Source of the DNA: DASWVC01 sp036401335
GTDB lineage: Bacteria; Verrucomicrobiota; Verrucomicrobiia; Chthoniobacterales; JAFAMB01
Direction: 5' to 3'
Length of the DNA stretch: 27,651 bases
Assembly: GCA_036401335.1 (NCBI GenBank)
Contig: DASWVC010000437.1
Span: forward strand, 1-27,651
Shown: piece by piece, positions 7,361 to 14,979 of the stretch
Layout: the number at the start of each line of letters is the position of its first letter
Numbering within the stretch: the stretch's first letter is position 1
Translations under genes and position numbers: made by a program
Notes under the pieces: model-generated
Databases searched by the model: none
What the model was told of the DNA's origin: nothing
Seen by the model: the letters and a program-made list of their open reading frames with translations, nothing else

Positions 7361-9922
7361 TCAATGTTCTCTCACCTGCCACGGGAGCATGGTCGGCAGG
7401 GGGAGGGTCCCGGACCAGACACCGTTTTTCATGACCCAGATCACGTGTTCTCCCGTCGTGGGACTTTCCCAGATGATGTCAGCCTGCCCGTCACCAGTGA
7501 AGTCGGCTGCACCCGCAATGTGCCACTTCAAGGCAACCGGGCCGAGGGCAATGGCTTTGACGTAGACGCCGGTGTTAAGAATCCAGATGGTGCGGTTCCC
7601 GGTCGCGGTATTCTCCCAGATGAGGTCGGCCTGCCCGCTCTTGTCGAAATCCGCTGCTCCGGCCACCTGCCAAGCGACCGCAACACGTCCCAGGTAAATG
7701 TCGCTGCCCGTGTGCGCGCCATTCTTGATGAACCAGATGTAATGATCGCCGCTCGTTGTGTTTTCCCAAACCACGTCGGCAGTACCGTCCCCGTCAAAAT
7801 CGCCGACAGCGGCGATTCGAAAATCTGGACTTAGCGTCGCAAGCGTCACGCTGTTAACGAATGCCCCGTTCTTAAGAAACCAGATGACGTACTCGCGCGT
7901 GGTTGTGTTCTGCAGCAGAAGGTCGGCGTAGCCGTCGTTATTGAAATCGCCCGTGCCAACGACGTTCCACGGAGACGGCACGCTGGGCAGCGTCAGGGTG
8001 CCTGTGTGCACGCCTCCTTTCATGAGCCAGGCCATGAGCGCGCCAGTCTGGGTGTTCTGCCAGAGGATGTCGGCCTGGCCGTCATGATCAAAATCTTTGG
8101 TTACCCTGGAGGCCTGGGTCGACGTCAGCGCTTTCTGCAGGAGCGCGACGTTCGGCACACCGATGCCGGTGCAGAGGTCAAAACCGGCCCCGCTATTGTA
8201 GGTCCCGCTCGTGCCATTGCTGCCGGTGGTGATGTCACGGAAGGCAGTCGTGCCCAGCAGTGGATAGATTTTTGGTCCCAGCAAACCCAACGGCGATTGG
8301 CCAAGGTTCGTCCGCGCCTGATTGACCATCGCGCAGACCCCTGCCCAGGTCGGTGCGCTCCAGCTGGTGCCTCCGGTCTCGTACGGCTGATTGTTGAGTA
8401 CGAGGTAGCCTCCCGTGGTCGGGTCGGCCACCAGCGCCATGTCGGGCACCAGCCGTTTACTACCCGAGGGCACGCCGGTGCCGTTTTGCCACACCGGACG
8501 CTGAAAAAACTGGCTGATGCCGCCCCCGCCGCCGGACCATGCCCCTTCGCTGCTGACGTTCCCCGTGGCTCCGCTGAGGTAGAGGCTGGTGCCGCCGACC
8601 GCAGTCACGTGCGGGTCGTTTGCCGGCGATTCCGTCTGAACGGGGCCGCTGTGGTCATGACCCGAGGAGCCGGGGCTGGAGCCGCCGTCGCCCGAAGAGA
8701 CGAAAATGCTCACCCCGCCGCCGGCAAGGCTGGCGAAGTACTGGGTATCGGTTTGCATCTGGGCATCCGACGTGTAGGTCTCACCGAGGCCGTAGCTGAG
8801 GGAGAGTTGGTGAAGGCTGGGCTGGCTCGGCAGGTCGTTAATGAGTTTCTGATAAGCCTGATCGAGGTGATTGAAGCTGAGGTCTACGGTCGCATAGATA
8901 CGCAGCATGGCGCCGGCAGCCATGCCGCTGCTCCACTCGGCGTCAAGCGTTTCCTCGCCCGAGGGGCTTGGCAGGGTCCCGGGGACGACCTGAACCTTTT
9001 CAACGTTGTTCAATGACTGGGATATGCCGTTTGCCTGCCAAAATTTTGTTAAGTCGCTGTCGGCCGGGAACGTGTCGATGATGATGCCGATTTTCTGGCC
9101 GCTCCCGTTCACACCCAGTCCGACGGCGTTGTAGGCTTTGGAAATCTCGGCCACCGTGTAAGGAGGACTGTTTGCGGTCAGCTTCTGTGGTCCGGCAGCC
9201 ACAACGCTTGAATGCCGGTGCGGGTGCAGGTGGGGCTGTAACCCGTTGATGCCGAGCACGGCCGTTCCGGTCGAAGCGGGCAGGCTTGGAGCGGTCAGCG
9301 CGGAAAGGGATTCAACTCCGGCCAGGCTCACCCGGCCGAACTTTGTGGCAAAGGCGCGTTCGACTTGCGCCACCGATCCGCTGGCGAAGACACTCAGGTG
9401 GTACTTGCCAGCGGGCGCAACGGTAAAACCCTGCGTGGTGAGCCAGGTGGCCACACGTTGGTAATCCGCCTCCGTGGGGTAGTACTTGTCCGCCATCTCG
9501 TCCGGTGTAATGGTCTCACCCTTGCTGATCCGGGCTTGCAGCCCGGGAAGATCGCGCATTTTCAGGGCCACGGAGAATTCCACGGCTGCCTCTTCTTCCG
9601 CCGCCGTAAGCTCAGCGCGTACGAGCGTGGCCGCAGCGGCAGGCGCTGCGGCGCCTTGTGCAACCTCTTTAAGGCTCCCGGGATACGGAATCCGGTCGTC
9701 ACCGGGAGGGGGCACTGATTGCGCCAACGACGATTCCATGACCAAGCCCAGGCTGAGAACGGCAACAAGGATCGGGAGCCGCAGAAGGGAACGCGAGGGC
9801 GGAGGGACCACCCTTGGGCAAGGGACGGGGACGCAGCCCTTTGCAGCCTTGAATCCCATTTTGAAACGGGGCCGGGCCAGGCGGGGACAAGGGCTAGGGA
9901 CGGCGGTTGTGCACACGAACAT
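7361..9922 (-). CDS. Secreted sedolisin (S53, pro-kumamolisin type) with FG-GAP/VCBS-like repeats
   Basis: An 853-residue preproprotease. Residues about 44-68 form a signal peptide (RLPILVAVLSLGLV... ending SLAQ); residues about 100-230 are the activation propeptide; residues about 255-600 are the S53 catalytic domain. The catalytic Glu323/Asp327 (SGEETLDAEW), oxyanion Asp412 (SSGDGG) and nucleophile Ser520 (GGTSWSAP) are all present, as is the C-terminal calcium site around Asp563 and Asp582. Residues 606-853 hold five repeats. Members of this family are acid endopeptidases. The ATG at 9922 lies only 2 bases from AAGGAG, whereas the in-frame GTG at 9916 is 8 bases away and may be the real start. 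The first 40 residues are C/P-rich and unlike a normal signal n-region, so the start is uncertain. Confidence 0.93.
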   Translation of the reverse strand: MFVCTTAVPSPCPRLARPRFKMGFKAAKGCVPVPCPRVVPPPSRSLLRLPILVAVLSLGLVMESSLAQSVPPPGDDRIPYPGSLKEVAQGAAAPAAAATLVRAELTAAEEEAAVEFSVALKMRDLPGLQARISKGETITPDEMADKYYPTEADYQRVATWLTTQGFTVAPAGKYHLSVFASGSVAQVERAFATKFGRVSLAGVESLSALTAPSLPASTGTAVLGINGLQPHLHPHRHSSVVAAGPQKLTANSPPYTVAEISKAYNAVGLGVNGSGQKIGIIIDTFPADSDLTKFWQANGISQSLNNVEKVQVVPGTLPSPSGEETLDAEWSSGMAAGAMLRIYATVDLSFNHLDQAYQKLINDLPSQPSLHQLSLSYGLGETYTSDAQMQTDTQYFASLAGGGVSIFVSSGDGGSSPGSSGHDHSGPVQTESPANDPHVTAVGGTSLYLSGATGNVSSEGAWSGGGGGISQFFQRPVWQNGTGVPSGSKRLVPDMALVADPTTGGYLVLNNQPYETGGTSWSAPTWAGVCAMVNQARTNLGQSPLGLLGPKIYPLLGTTAFRDITTGSNGTSGTYNSGAGFDLCTGIGVPNVALLQKALTSTQASRVTKDFDHDGQADILWQNTQTGALMAWLMKGGVHTGTLTLPSVPSPWNVVGTGDFNNDGYADLLLQNTTTREYVIWFLKNGAFVNSVTLATLSPDFRIAAVGDFDGDGTADVVWENTTSGDHYIWFIKNGAHTGSDIYLGRVAVAWQVAGAADFDKSGQADLIWENTATGNRTIWILNTGVYVKAIALGPVALKWHIAGAADFTGDGQADIIWESPTTGEHVIWVMKNGVWSGTLPLPTMLPWQVREH
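7364..8101 (-). repeat. Five tandem FG-GAP/VCBS-like repeats in the sedolisin C-terminus
   Basis: Five units of about 49 residues start at protein residues 609, 658, 707, 757 and 806. Each unit follows the pattern DF(D/N)xDGxADIIWENTTTG...IWFxKNG. The DxDGxxD loop is the calcium-binding signature of FG-GAP/VCBS-type beta-propeller or adhesive repeats. The units are similar but not identical at DNA level, so they have diverged since duplication. They probably bind the cell surface, matrix or polymeric substrate. Confidence 0.85.
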
Positions 9923-10157
9923 CGCTCCTTGCTACGACTATATTTTTTATGTTTTTAATACATTTTTGGGAGCATCATGGGCGGTCGCAACGGCAGTTGC
10001 CGCTCTCGTCGCCTCAACCCTTCCCAGCCGGCCCGCCTCGCCCGGCTACCTTAGCGCAAGTCAAACAGACTTCCGGGTTGCGGAACGCCCTCCTAAAGGA
10101 GACCCTTGGTTACCGGACCGGCTCATGTTTTCCGCCGCGTCCGCCCCTTGTAAACCG

Positions 10158-11051
10158 ATGCCAACCGACCTTTTTTCTTGCCCAGACCAACCGCTCATCC
10201 CCCGGCAAAGTTTCGGGCGCACCGGGCACAACAGCAGCCGGACCCTTTTTGGCGGCGCGGCGCTGGCCAACGCTACCCAGGAGGAGGCTGACGCCGCCCT
10301 TGAGGTTCTGCTCCGTTACGGCGTCAACCACCTCGATCTGGCCGCCGGCTACGGTGCCGCCGAGTTGCGGATTGCGCCGTGGCTCAAACGACACCGCGGC
10401 CGCTTTTTCCTGGCTTCGAAAACGGACGGCAGGACCTACGACGACGCCAAACGCCAGATCCACCAGTCGTTGGAGCGCATGGGCGTTGAACAAATCGACT
10501 TGATCCAGCTTCACAGCCTCGCCGATCCAATCGATTGGGACCGGACGTTAAGCCCAAAAGGCGGGCTTGAGGCTTGCCTTGAAGCGCGCGAGCAGGGCCT
10601 GGTTCGCTTCATCGGCGTGACGGGGCATGGTTCCCAGATTGCTGCAACGCACCTGCGTAGCCTGGAGCGCTTCGATTTCGACTCCGTTCTCCTGCCGTAC
10701 AGCTACATTTTAATGCAAGACGTGCATTACGCCGCGGCTTTCGAGAAGGTCTGCGCCGTCTGTCAGGAGCGGAATGTTGCGGTCCAGACCATTAAGGCAA
10801 TTGCCCGACGCCCTTGGTGGGGACGAGAACACACGCGTGCGACCTGGTACGAACCGCTTGAGGACCAGTCCGCGATCGATGCAGCGGTGCATTGGGTGCT
10901 GTCGCGCCCCGGGATCTTTCTTAACACCGTTGGCGACGTCAAGCTGCTGCCTAAGGTGCTTGACGCGGCGAGCCGGTTTAGCGGTCGGCCAACCGAGGCC
11001 GTGATGGCCGCACAAATGAGGCAGAATGAGATGAGCGCGCTGTTCGTTTAA
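10158..11051 (+). CDS. Aldo/keto reductase family oxidoreductase
   Basis: A 297-residue NADPH-dependent oxidoreductase of the aldo/keto reductase (TIM barrel) superfamily. Using the ATG at 10158, the catalytic tetrad is complete: Asp60 and Tyr65 (HLDLAAGYGAAE), Lys88 (FFLASKT) and His119 (IQLHSL). The N-terminal IPRQSFGRTG is the usual first strand of these enzymes. The substrate is not predictable. An in-frame ATG at 10125 would add 11 residues; neither start has a convincing ribosome-binding site. It is divergent from the sedolisin and converges on the unrecognised gene at 11077-11496, with 25 bases between the two stops. Confidence 0.88.
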   Translation: MPTDLFSCPDQPLIPRQSFGRTGHNSSRTLFGGAALANATQEEADAALEVLLRYGVNHLDLAAGYGAAELRIAPWLKRHRGRFFLASKTDGRTYDDAKRQIHQSLERMGVEQIDLIQLHSLADPIDWDRTLSPKGGLEACLEAREQGLVRFIGVTGHGSQIAATHLRSLERFDFDSVLLPYSYILMQDVHYAAAFEKVCAVCQERNVAVQTIKAIARRPWWGREHTRATWYEPLEDQSAIDAAVHWVLSRPGIFLNTVGDVKLLPKVLDAASRFSGRPTEAVMAAQMRQNEMSALFV

Positions 11052-11076
11052 GCCCGGCGGCATCGATCGACTTCCA

Positions 11077-11496
11077 TCAGAATCCGGCGCTCTCGGGGCG
11101 CGCCCACGGCCCCCTCCATCCCAGCCACAAACCGTCTTCCCGAAACGCGAACCCAAGGGCGACCAAGTCCCTGAAAAGCAGCGCCTGGCCGGTGTCGGTG
11201 CAGTGGACAAGGGAGACGTCGATGCCGCTGACCACGCCCCGGGCCTGAACGGCGGACAAGGTCTGAATCATTTCAGAGGCCGGTTCCCGGGAGACGTGGA
11301 AGAAGGTAAGCAGCATGTGTGCACCGCCGCGTCCGAAGTTAACCGTGGCGAACGTTTGTTCGGTGGCGCCAAGCGCTCGGTCCGGTTCGACCTGGAAGGC
11401 GAGGGTGAGGCGCACATCAAGAAAAGTCTGCCGGGCGCGTCGGACCCCTCCACAGATCACGTCGAAATAGCTTACAGGGGTAGAAGGCGGTTGCAT
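11077..11496 (-). CDS. Unrecognised 139-residue protein
   Basis: I do not recognise this protein. The frame has codon use like its neighbours (mostly G or C in third positions) and a plausible soluble alpha/beta composition, with hydrophobic strands such as AHMLLTFFHV and GIDVSLVHC. It contains no signal peptide, membrane segment or clear motif. It converges with the aldo/keto reductase gene. The ATG at 11496 has no Shine-Dalgarno sequence. A 98-residue frame on the other strand (11203-11499) overlaps it and looks less protein-like. It could be a small sensory or adaptor domain, but that is a guess. Confidence 0.5.
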   Translation of the reverse strand: MQPPSTPVSYFDVICGGVRRARQTFLDVRLTLAFQVEPDRALGATEQTFATVNFGRGGAHMLLTFFHVSREPASEMIQTLSAVQARGVVSGIDVSLVHCTDTGQALLFRDLVALGFAFREDGLWLGWRGPWARPESAGF

Positions 11497-11499
11497 TGA

Positions 11500-11902
11500 T
11501 TAAGTAACGCCGACCCTAAGAGCCGGGGGTCAGGACGCGACCGGATTCCGGCAGTTCACTTATGAAGCGACAGAAAAAGCATCAGAAATCTAAATCCTGC
11601 TCGAATTTCACGGCGGCAACCCCTTTACGGGACCGGGATGGCAGGCGTGCAGCCGCATTGCCAAGGGGGTCCGTGGCGAGGATTGACCCTGGCAGCCGAC
11701 CCTGACCGCCGAAAGTTGTCTATTTTTCTCGTATGTATCCAAAATAACAATAGATTCAGGACTTTCCCATGGGAGAGCCTCATCATTGCGTCGCGGTCGC
11801 TCGACGCGCCTTTCGGCAAAGCGTCGGTTTGGCCAGACGAGGGAATGGCCGGAGGACGCTTTTCGTATTCGTGCCATGGCAGCGCGGCAGGAAAAGGTCC
11901 GA
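11500..11902 (+). other. 403-base intergenic region upstream of the hybrid kinase
   Basis: No gene is supported here. An AT-rich patch at about 11716-11760 (TTGTCTATTTTTCTCGTATG...) is the likeliest place for the promoter of the hybrid kinase, but no good -35/-10 pair can be assigned. A 47-codon frame starting near 11562 has no ribosome-binding site and an arginine-rich, unconvincing product. Confidence 0.4.
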
Positions 11903-13450
11903 ATGAAAACACCACTGAGCATCCTGCACTTGGAGAGCGATCCGAAACGTGGGGTGCTGGTGCAGGCAATGCTGGAAAGCAATGGCATTCCTTGCTCGAT
12001 CACACGTGTGTCAGGACGAAACAGTTTTGTAGCCTCGCTCGTCAAGGGCGGGATGGACCTTGTCCTTGCCGATTGTTCTCTCCCGTCCTTCAACGGGCTC
12101 GCTGCTTTGAAAGTTGTGCGCGAACGGTCGCCCGACCTGCCCTGCATCCTGGTGGCGGGATCGCTGGACGAAGATCTGGCCATGGAATTTTTTCAACAGG
12201 GGGCGACCGAATGCATCTTGAAAGCACGCCTTTGGCGGCTTGTGCCGGCAGTGCGCCGTGCGATGCAGCAGGTAGCCGAGCGGGTTGAGCGCGGGCGGCT
12301 TGAGGAGCAGGCGATCCAGGCCCAAAAGATGGAAATGTTCGGTCACCTCGCGGGTGGCGTGGCCCATGATTTCAACAACATCCTCGCCGTCATCCTCGGC
12401 CACAGCGAAATCGTGCTGACGGACCTCGGTCCGGACCATCCTTCGTTCCAGGATGCTGACCAGATCAAGCAGGCGGCCGAGCGGGCCGCTACGCTGACAC
12501 GCCAGCTCCTCCTTTTCAGCCGTAACGAAACGGTGCCGCCCGTGGTCGTGGACATCAACGAAGTGGTAGCCTCCACGGAGAAAATGCTGCGGCGGCTCAT
12601 CAACGAGAACGTCGAACTGAGCGTTGCTTCAGGAGATCAACTCGGAAGGATCAGGGGTGACGCCGGTCACGTGCAGCAATTGATCATGAACCTCGTGATC
12701 AATGCGCGGGATGCGATGCCGGGCGGTGGCACGGTCAAAATTGAAACGAGCAACGTCACCTTGGCGGAAAGCCATCCCGCAAGCGACGGGGAGGTTGGCC
12801 CGGGTCGCTACGTGCTCCTGGCCGTGGCAGACACCGGGACGGGGATGACCAGCGAGGTAAAAGCGCGTTTGTTCGAAGCGTTTTTCACTACCAAATCAAA
12901 AAACTTAGGCACCGGCTTGGGCCTGGCCACGTGTCAGACCATTGTTAAACGGGCCGGGGGGCGCATCGTGGTCGAAAGCGAGCTGGGTAAAGGCACGACG
13001 TTCAAGATCTACCTGCCGCGGGTTGATGAGCTCCCCTGTCCCGCAACACCGTCGATTTGGGAGGGACCGTTGCCGCGCGGATCGGAAACCGTTTTGGTTG
13101 TCGAGGACGATCCGGCTGTGCGTCACCTGACCTTGGCCATCTTACAGGCGCAGGGCTACGAGGTGTTCTCGGCTTCAAACGGACAGATTGGATTGAACGT
13201 GGCGCGACGGCATTGCGGCGAGCCGATCCGCCTGGTACTTACCGATGTCATCATGCCAAAGATGCCGGGCGATGTCATGGCCGATTCGCTGAAAGCTGCT
13301 TATCCCGATGTAAAAGTGCTTTATACTTCCGGCTACACTGACGACATCATCGCTCAACACGGGGTCCTGGATCCAGGCGTGGCCTTTCTACCTAAACCGT
13401 ACACGCCGGCCACCATTACGCGCAAAGTGCGCCAGCTTCTGGACAGTTAA
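11903..13450 (+). CDS. Hybrid sensor histidine kinase, receiver-HisKA-HATPase-receiver
   Basis: A 515-residue soluble kinase. The ATG at 11903 is preceded by AAAAGG at 5 bases. Residues 5-120 are a receiver with Glu11/Asp13, phospho-acceptor candidate Asp57 (DLVLADCSLP), Ser87 and Lys107. Residues about 143-210 are HisKA with His155 in GGVAHDFNN. Residues about 255-373 are the ATPase domain (N-box around Asn263/Asn267; G-box ADTGTGM with Asp310; GTGLGL). Residues about 395-513 are a second receiver (Asp402, Asp448 in LVLTDVIMP, Thr475, Lys498). There is no transmembrane or DNA-binding part, so the N-terminal receiver probably takes input from another kinase and the C-terminal one modulates or relays output. 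The dctA-type transporter gene follows on the same strand after a sigma-54 promoter. No separate partner regulator is adjacent. Confidence 0.93.
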   Translation: MKTPLSILHLESDPKRGVLVQAMLESNGIPCSITRVSGRNSFVASLVKGGMDLVLADCSLPSFNGLAALKVVRERSPDLPCILVAGSLDEDLAMEFFQQGATECILKARLWRLVPAVRRAMQQVAERVERGRLEEQAIQAQKMEMFGHLAGGVAHDFNNILAVILGHSEIVLTDLGPDHPSFQDADQIKQAAERAATLTRQLLLFSRNETVPPVVVDINEVVASTEKMLRRLINENVELSVASGDQLGRIRGDAGHVQQLIMNLVINARDAMPGGGTVKIETSNVTLAESHPASDGEVGPGRYVLLAVADTGTGMTSEVKARLFEAFFTTKSKNLGTGLGLATCQTIVKRAGGRIVVESELGKGTTFKIYLPRVDELPCPATPSIWEGPLPRGSETVLVVEDDPAVRHLTLAILQAQGYEVFSASNGQIGLNVARRHCGEPIRLVLTDVIMPKMPGDVMADSLKAAYPDVKVLYTSGYTDDIIAQHGVLDPGVAFLPKPYTPATITRKVRQLLDS

Positions 13451-13520
13451 GCGGACCAGGGGAGTTCAGCGCGCACCGCTCTCCCTTCAACAGAGGCCGG
13501 TGCACGCCCGCCGGCTGGGT

Positions 13521-13537
13521 TTGGCACAACAAGTGCT
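13521..13537 (+). promoter_or_regulatory. Sigma-54 (-24/-12) promoter of the dicarboxylate transporter gene
   Basis: TTGGCACAACAAGTGCT has the invariant GG (13523-13524) and GC (13535-13536) separated by exactly 10 bases, a complete TTGGCAC -24 box, and a T after the GC as in the consensus. The -12 box is GTGC instead of TTGC. The transcript would start near 13548, leaving a leader of about 52 bases. In several proteobacteria dctA is classically sigma-54 dependent, which makes the match more credible. Functional use is inferred. Confidence 0.7.
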
Positions 13538-13599
13538 CAGCCGAAAAGAGAGCCGGCCCTGCGCCTGAAAGCCGGGCCCAGCTGCCACTAAAGGATGCT

Positions 13600-14889
13600 G
13601 TGCTGAAGCTTGCAAACACGCTGTTCGGGCGGGTCGTGCTGGCCCTTGTTCTGGGAATGATCCTCGGGGTCAGTGCTCCCGCTGCGGCGGAGGGCCTGAA
13701 GCCGCTGGGAGACGGCTTCATCAAATTGATCCAGATGATTATTGCGCCGCTGGTCTTCTGCGTCGTGGTCAGCGGGATCGGTGGTGCTGGCGACCTTAAC
13801 AAAGTAGGGCGGGTTGGTGTGAAAACGGTTTTGTACTTTGAAATTATCACCACGTTCGCCCTCCTGATCGGGGTAATCTCAGCCTACGTGCTGCATCCGG
13901 GCTCCGGGATGAACATCGACGCGCACTCGCTCGATGGTTCGGCCATGTCGGTCTATGCGGACCGGGCCAGGAGCTTGCGCAGCGTGCCGGAGTTTTTTTT
14001 GAACCTGATTCCGTCCACGGTCGTTGACGCTTTCGCCAAAGGCGACATCCTGCAGGTGCTCGTTTTCGCCATTCTGATCGGGACGGCACTTTCCTTGTTG
14101 GGTGAGCAAGGCCGGTGGGGCTTAACGGCCGTCGATTCGATCGCGAAAATCTTGTTCAAAGTGATCGGATTGATCATCAACCTGGCGCCGGTTGGAGTGC
14201 TTGGGGCGATCGCGTTTACGACGGGAAAGTACGGCGTTGCTGCGCTCGCAAGGTTCGGTTTTTTCGTGGCGGTGTTTTACCTGGCCTGCACGGCGTTTGT
14301 ATTGCTGGTGCTTGGAAGCATCCTGCGGCTGGCAGGGTTTAACATCCTTAAGTTCATCCGTTATTTTCGTGAAGAATTGCTCATCGTGCTGGGCACGGCT
14401 TCTTCCGACGCCGTTTTGCCGCAAGTGATGCGCAAGCTGGAGGGCATGGGGATAAAGAAATCGACGGTCGGTCTGGTCATTCCAACCGGCTATTCCTTTA
14501 ACCTGGACGGGTTTTCAATTTACTTAAGCCTGGCCGTCATTTTCATTGCACAAGCGACCAACACGCCGTTGTCAATCCACGACTTGGCATTGGTGCTTCT
14601 GATTTCGTTGATCACCTCGAAGGGCGCTCACGGCATTCCCGGTTCCGCCATTGTGATTCTTGCGGCGACGTTAACGGCCGTCCCGGCCCTGCCGGTGGTC
14701 GGACTGGTTCTAATGCTGCCGGTCGATTGGTTCATCGGCATCGGTCGTGCCGTCACCAACCTGTTCGGGAACTGCGTTGCGGCGGTGGTTATCGCGGCGT
14801 GGGAACATGACATCGATCTGGAGCGTGCGCACGCGGTGCTCGATCGCAAAGATCTGACCACGGTGGTTCTGGAAGGCGAATTGGCGTAG
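13600..14889 (+). CDS. dctA: C4-dicarboxylate:cation symporter (DctA type, DAACS family)
   Basis: A 429-residue inner-membrane symporter of the dicarboxylate/amino acid:cation family, importing succinate, fumarate and malate with protons or sodium. The first half has several hydrophobic helices (e.g. RVVLALVLGMILG, KLIQMIIAPLVFCVVVSGI). The second half carries the transport-core segments: a serine-rich hairpin-type TASSDAVLPQVMRKLE, the GYSFNLDGFSIYL helix, and the DctA-like GIGRAVTNLFGNCVAAVVIAAWE near the end. This last segment favours DctA over glutamate transporters. The frame begins with GTG at 13600, preceded by AAAGGA (13590-13595) at 4 bases; an ATG at 13595 is out of frame. It is likely driven by the sigma-54 promoter at 13521. 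Confidence 0.92.
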   Translation: MLKLANTLFGRVVLALVLGMILGVSAPAAAEGLKPLGDGFIKLIQMIIAPLVFCVVVSGIGGAGDLNKVGRVGVKTVLYFEIITTFALLIGVISAYVLHPGSGMNIDAHSLDGSAMSVYADRARSLRSVPEFFLNLIPSTVVDAFAKGDILQVLVFAILIGTALSLLGEQGRWGLTAVDSIAKILFKVIGLIINLAPVGVLGAIAFTTGKYGVAALARFGFFVAVFYLACTAFVLLVLGSILRLAGFNILKFIRYFREELLIVLGTASSDAVLPQVMRKLEGMGIKKSTVGLVIPTGYSFNLDGFSIYLSLAVIFIAQATNTPLSIHDLALVLLISLITSKGAHGIPGSAIVILAATLTAVPALPVVGLVLMLPVDWFIGIGRAVTNLFGNCVAAVVIAAWEHDIDLERAHAVLDRKDLTTVVLEGELA

Positions 14890-14924
14890 GCGGCACCAGC
14901 CGTCGATCGGTTGCGCGACCGTGA

Positions 14925-14944
14925 AAGGTTTGGGCAGAAACCTT
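14925..14944 (+). other. Small hairpin after dctA
   Basis: AAGGTTT (14925-14931) and AAACCTT (14938-14944) form a 7-bp stem with a 6-base loop, between the dctA stop and the next gene. It has no U-tract, so it is not a standard terminator; it may still weaken read-through. Confidence 0.3.
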
Positions 14945-14979
14945 GGCCCCCTCCTGCGCCTTTGTGCTAAGAAGATTGG

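Noticed and set aside
8006..9016. A 336-codon plus-strand frame opposite the sedolisin
   Set aside because: Antisense to the catalytic domain of a clearly identified protease; composition is unlike a real protein and there are no motifs.
9780..9900. GGGAC/AAGGG-rich repetitive DNA at the protease N-terminus as a possible repeat element or CRISPR fragment
   Set aside because: The copies are short, irregular and unspaced; they do not form a CRISPR or a defined dispersed repeat within this window.
11562..11705. A 47-codon frame starting MKRQKKHQKSKS
   Set aside because: No Shine-Dalgarno sequence, a strongly Arg/Ala-rich tail, and no sign of conservation can be seen.
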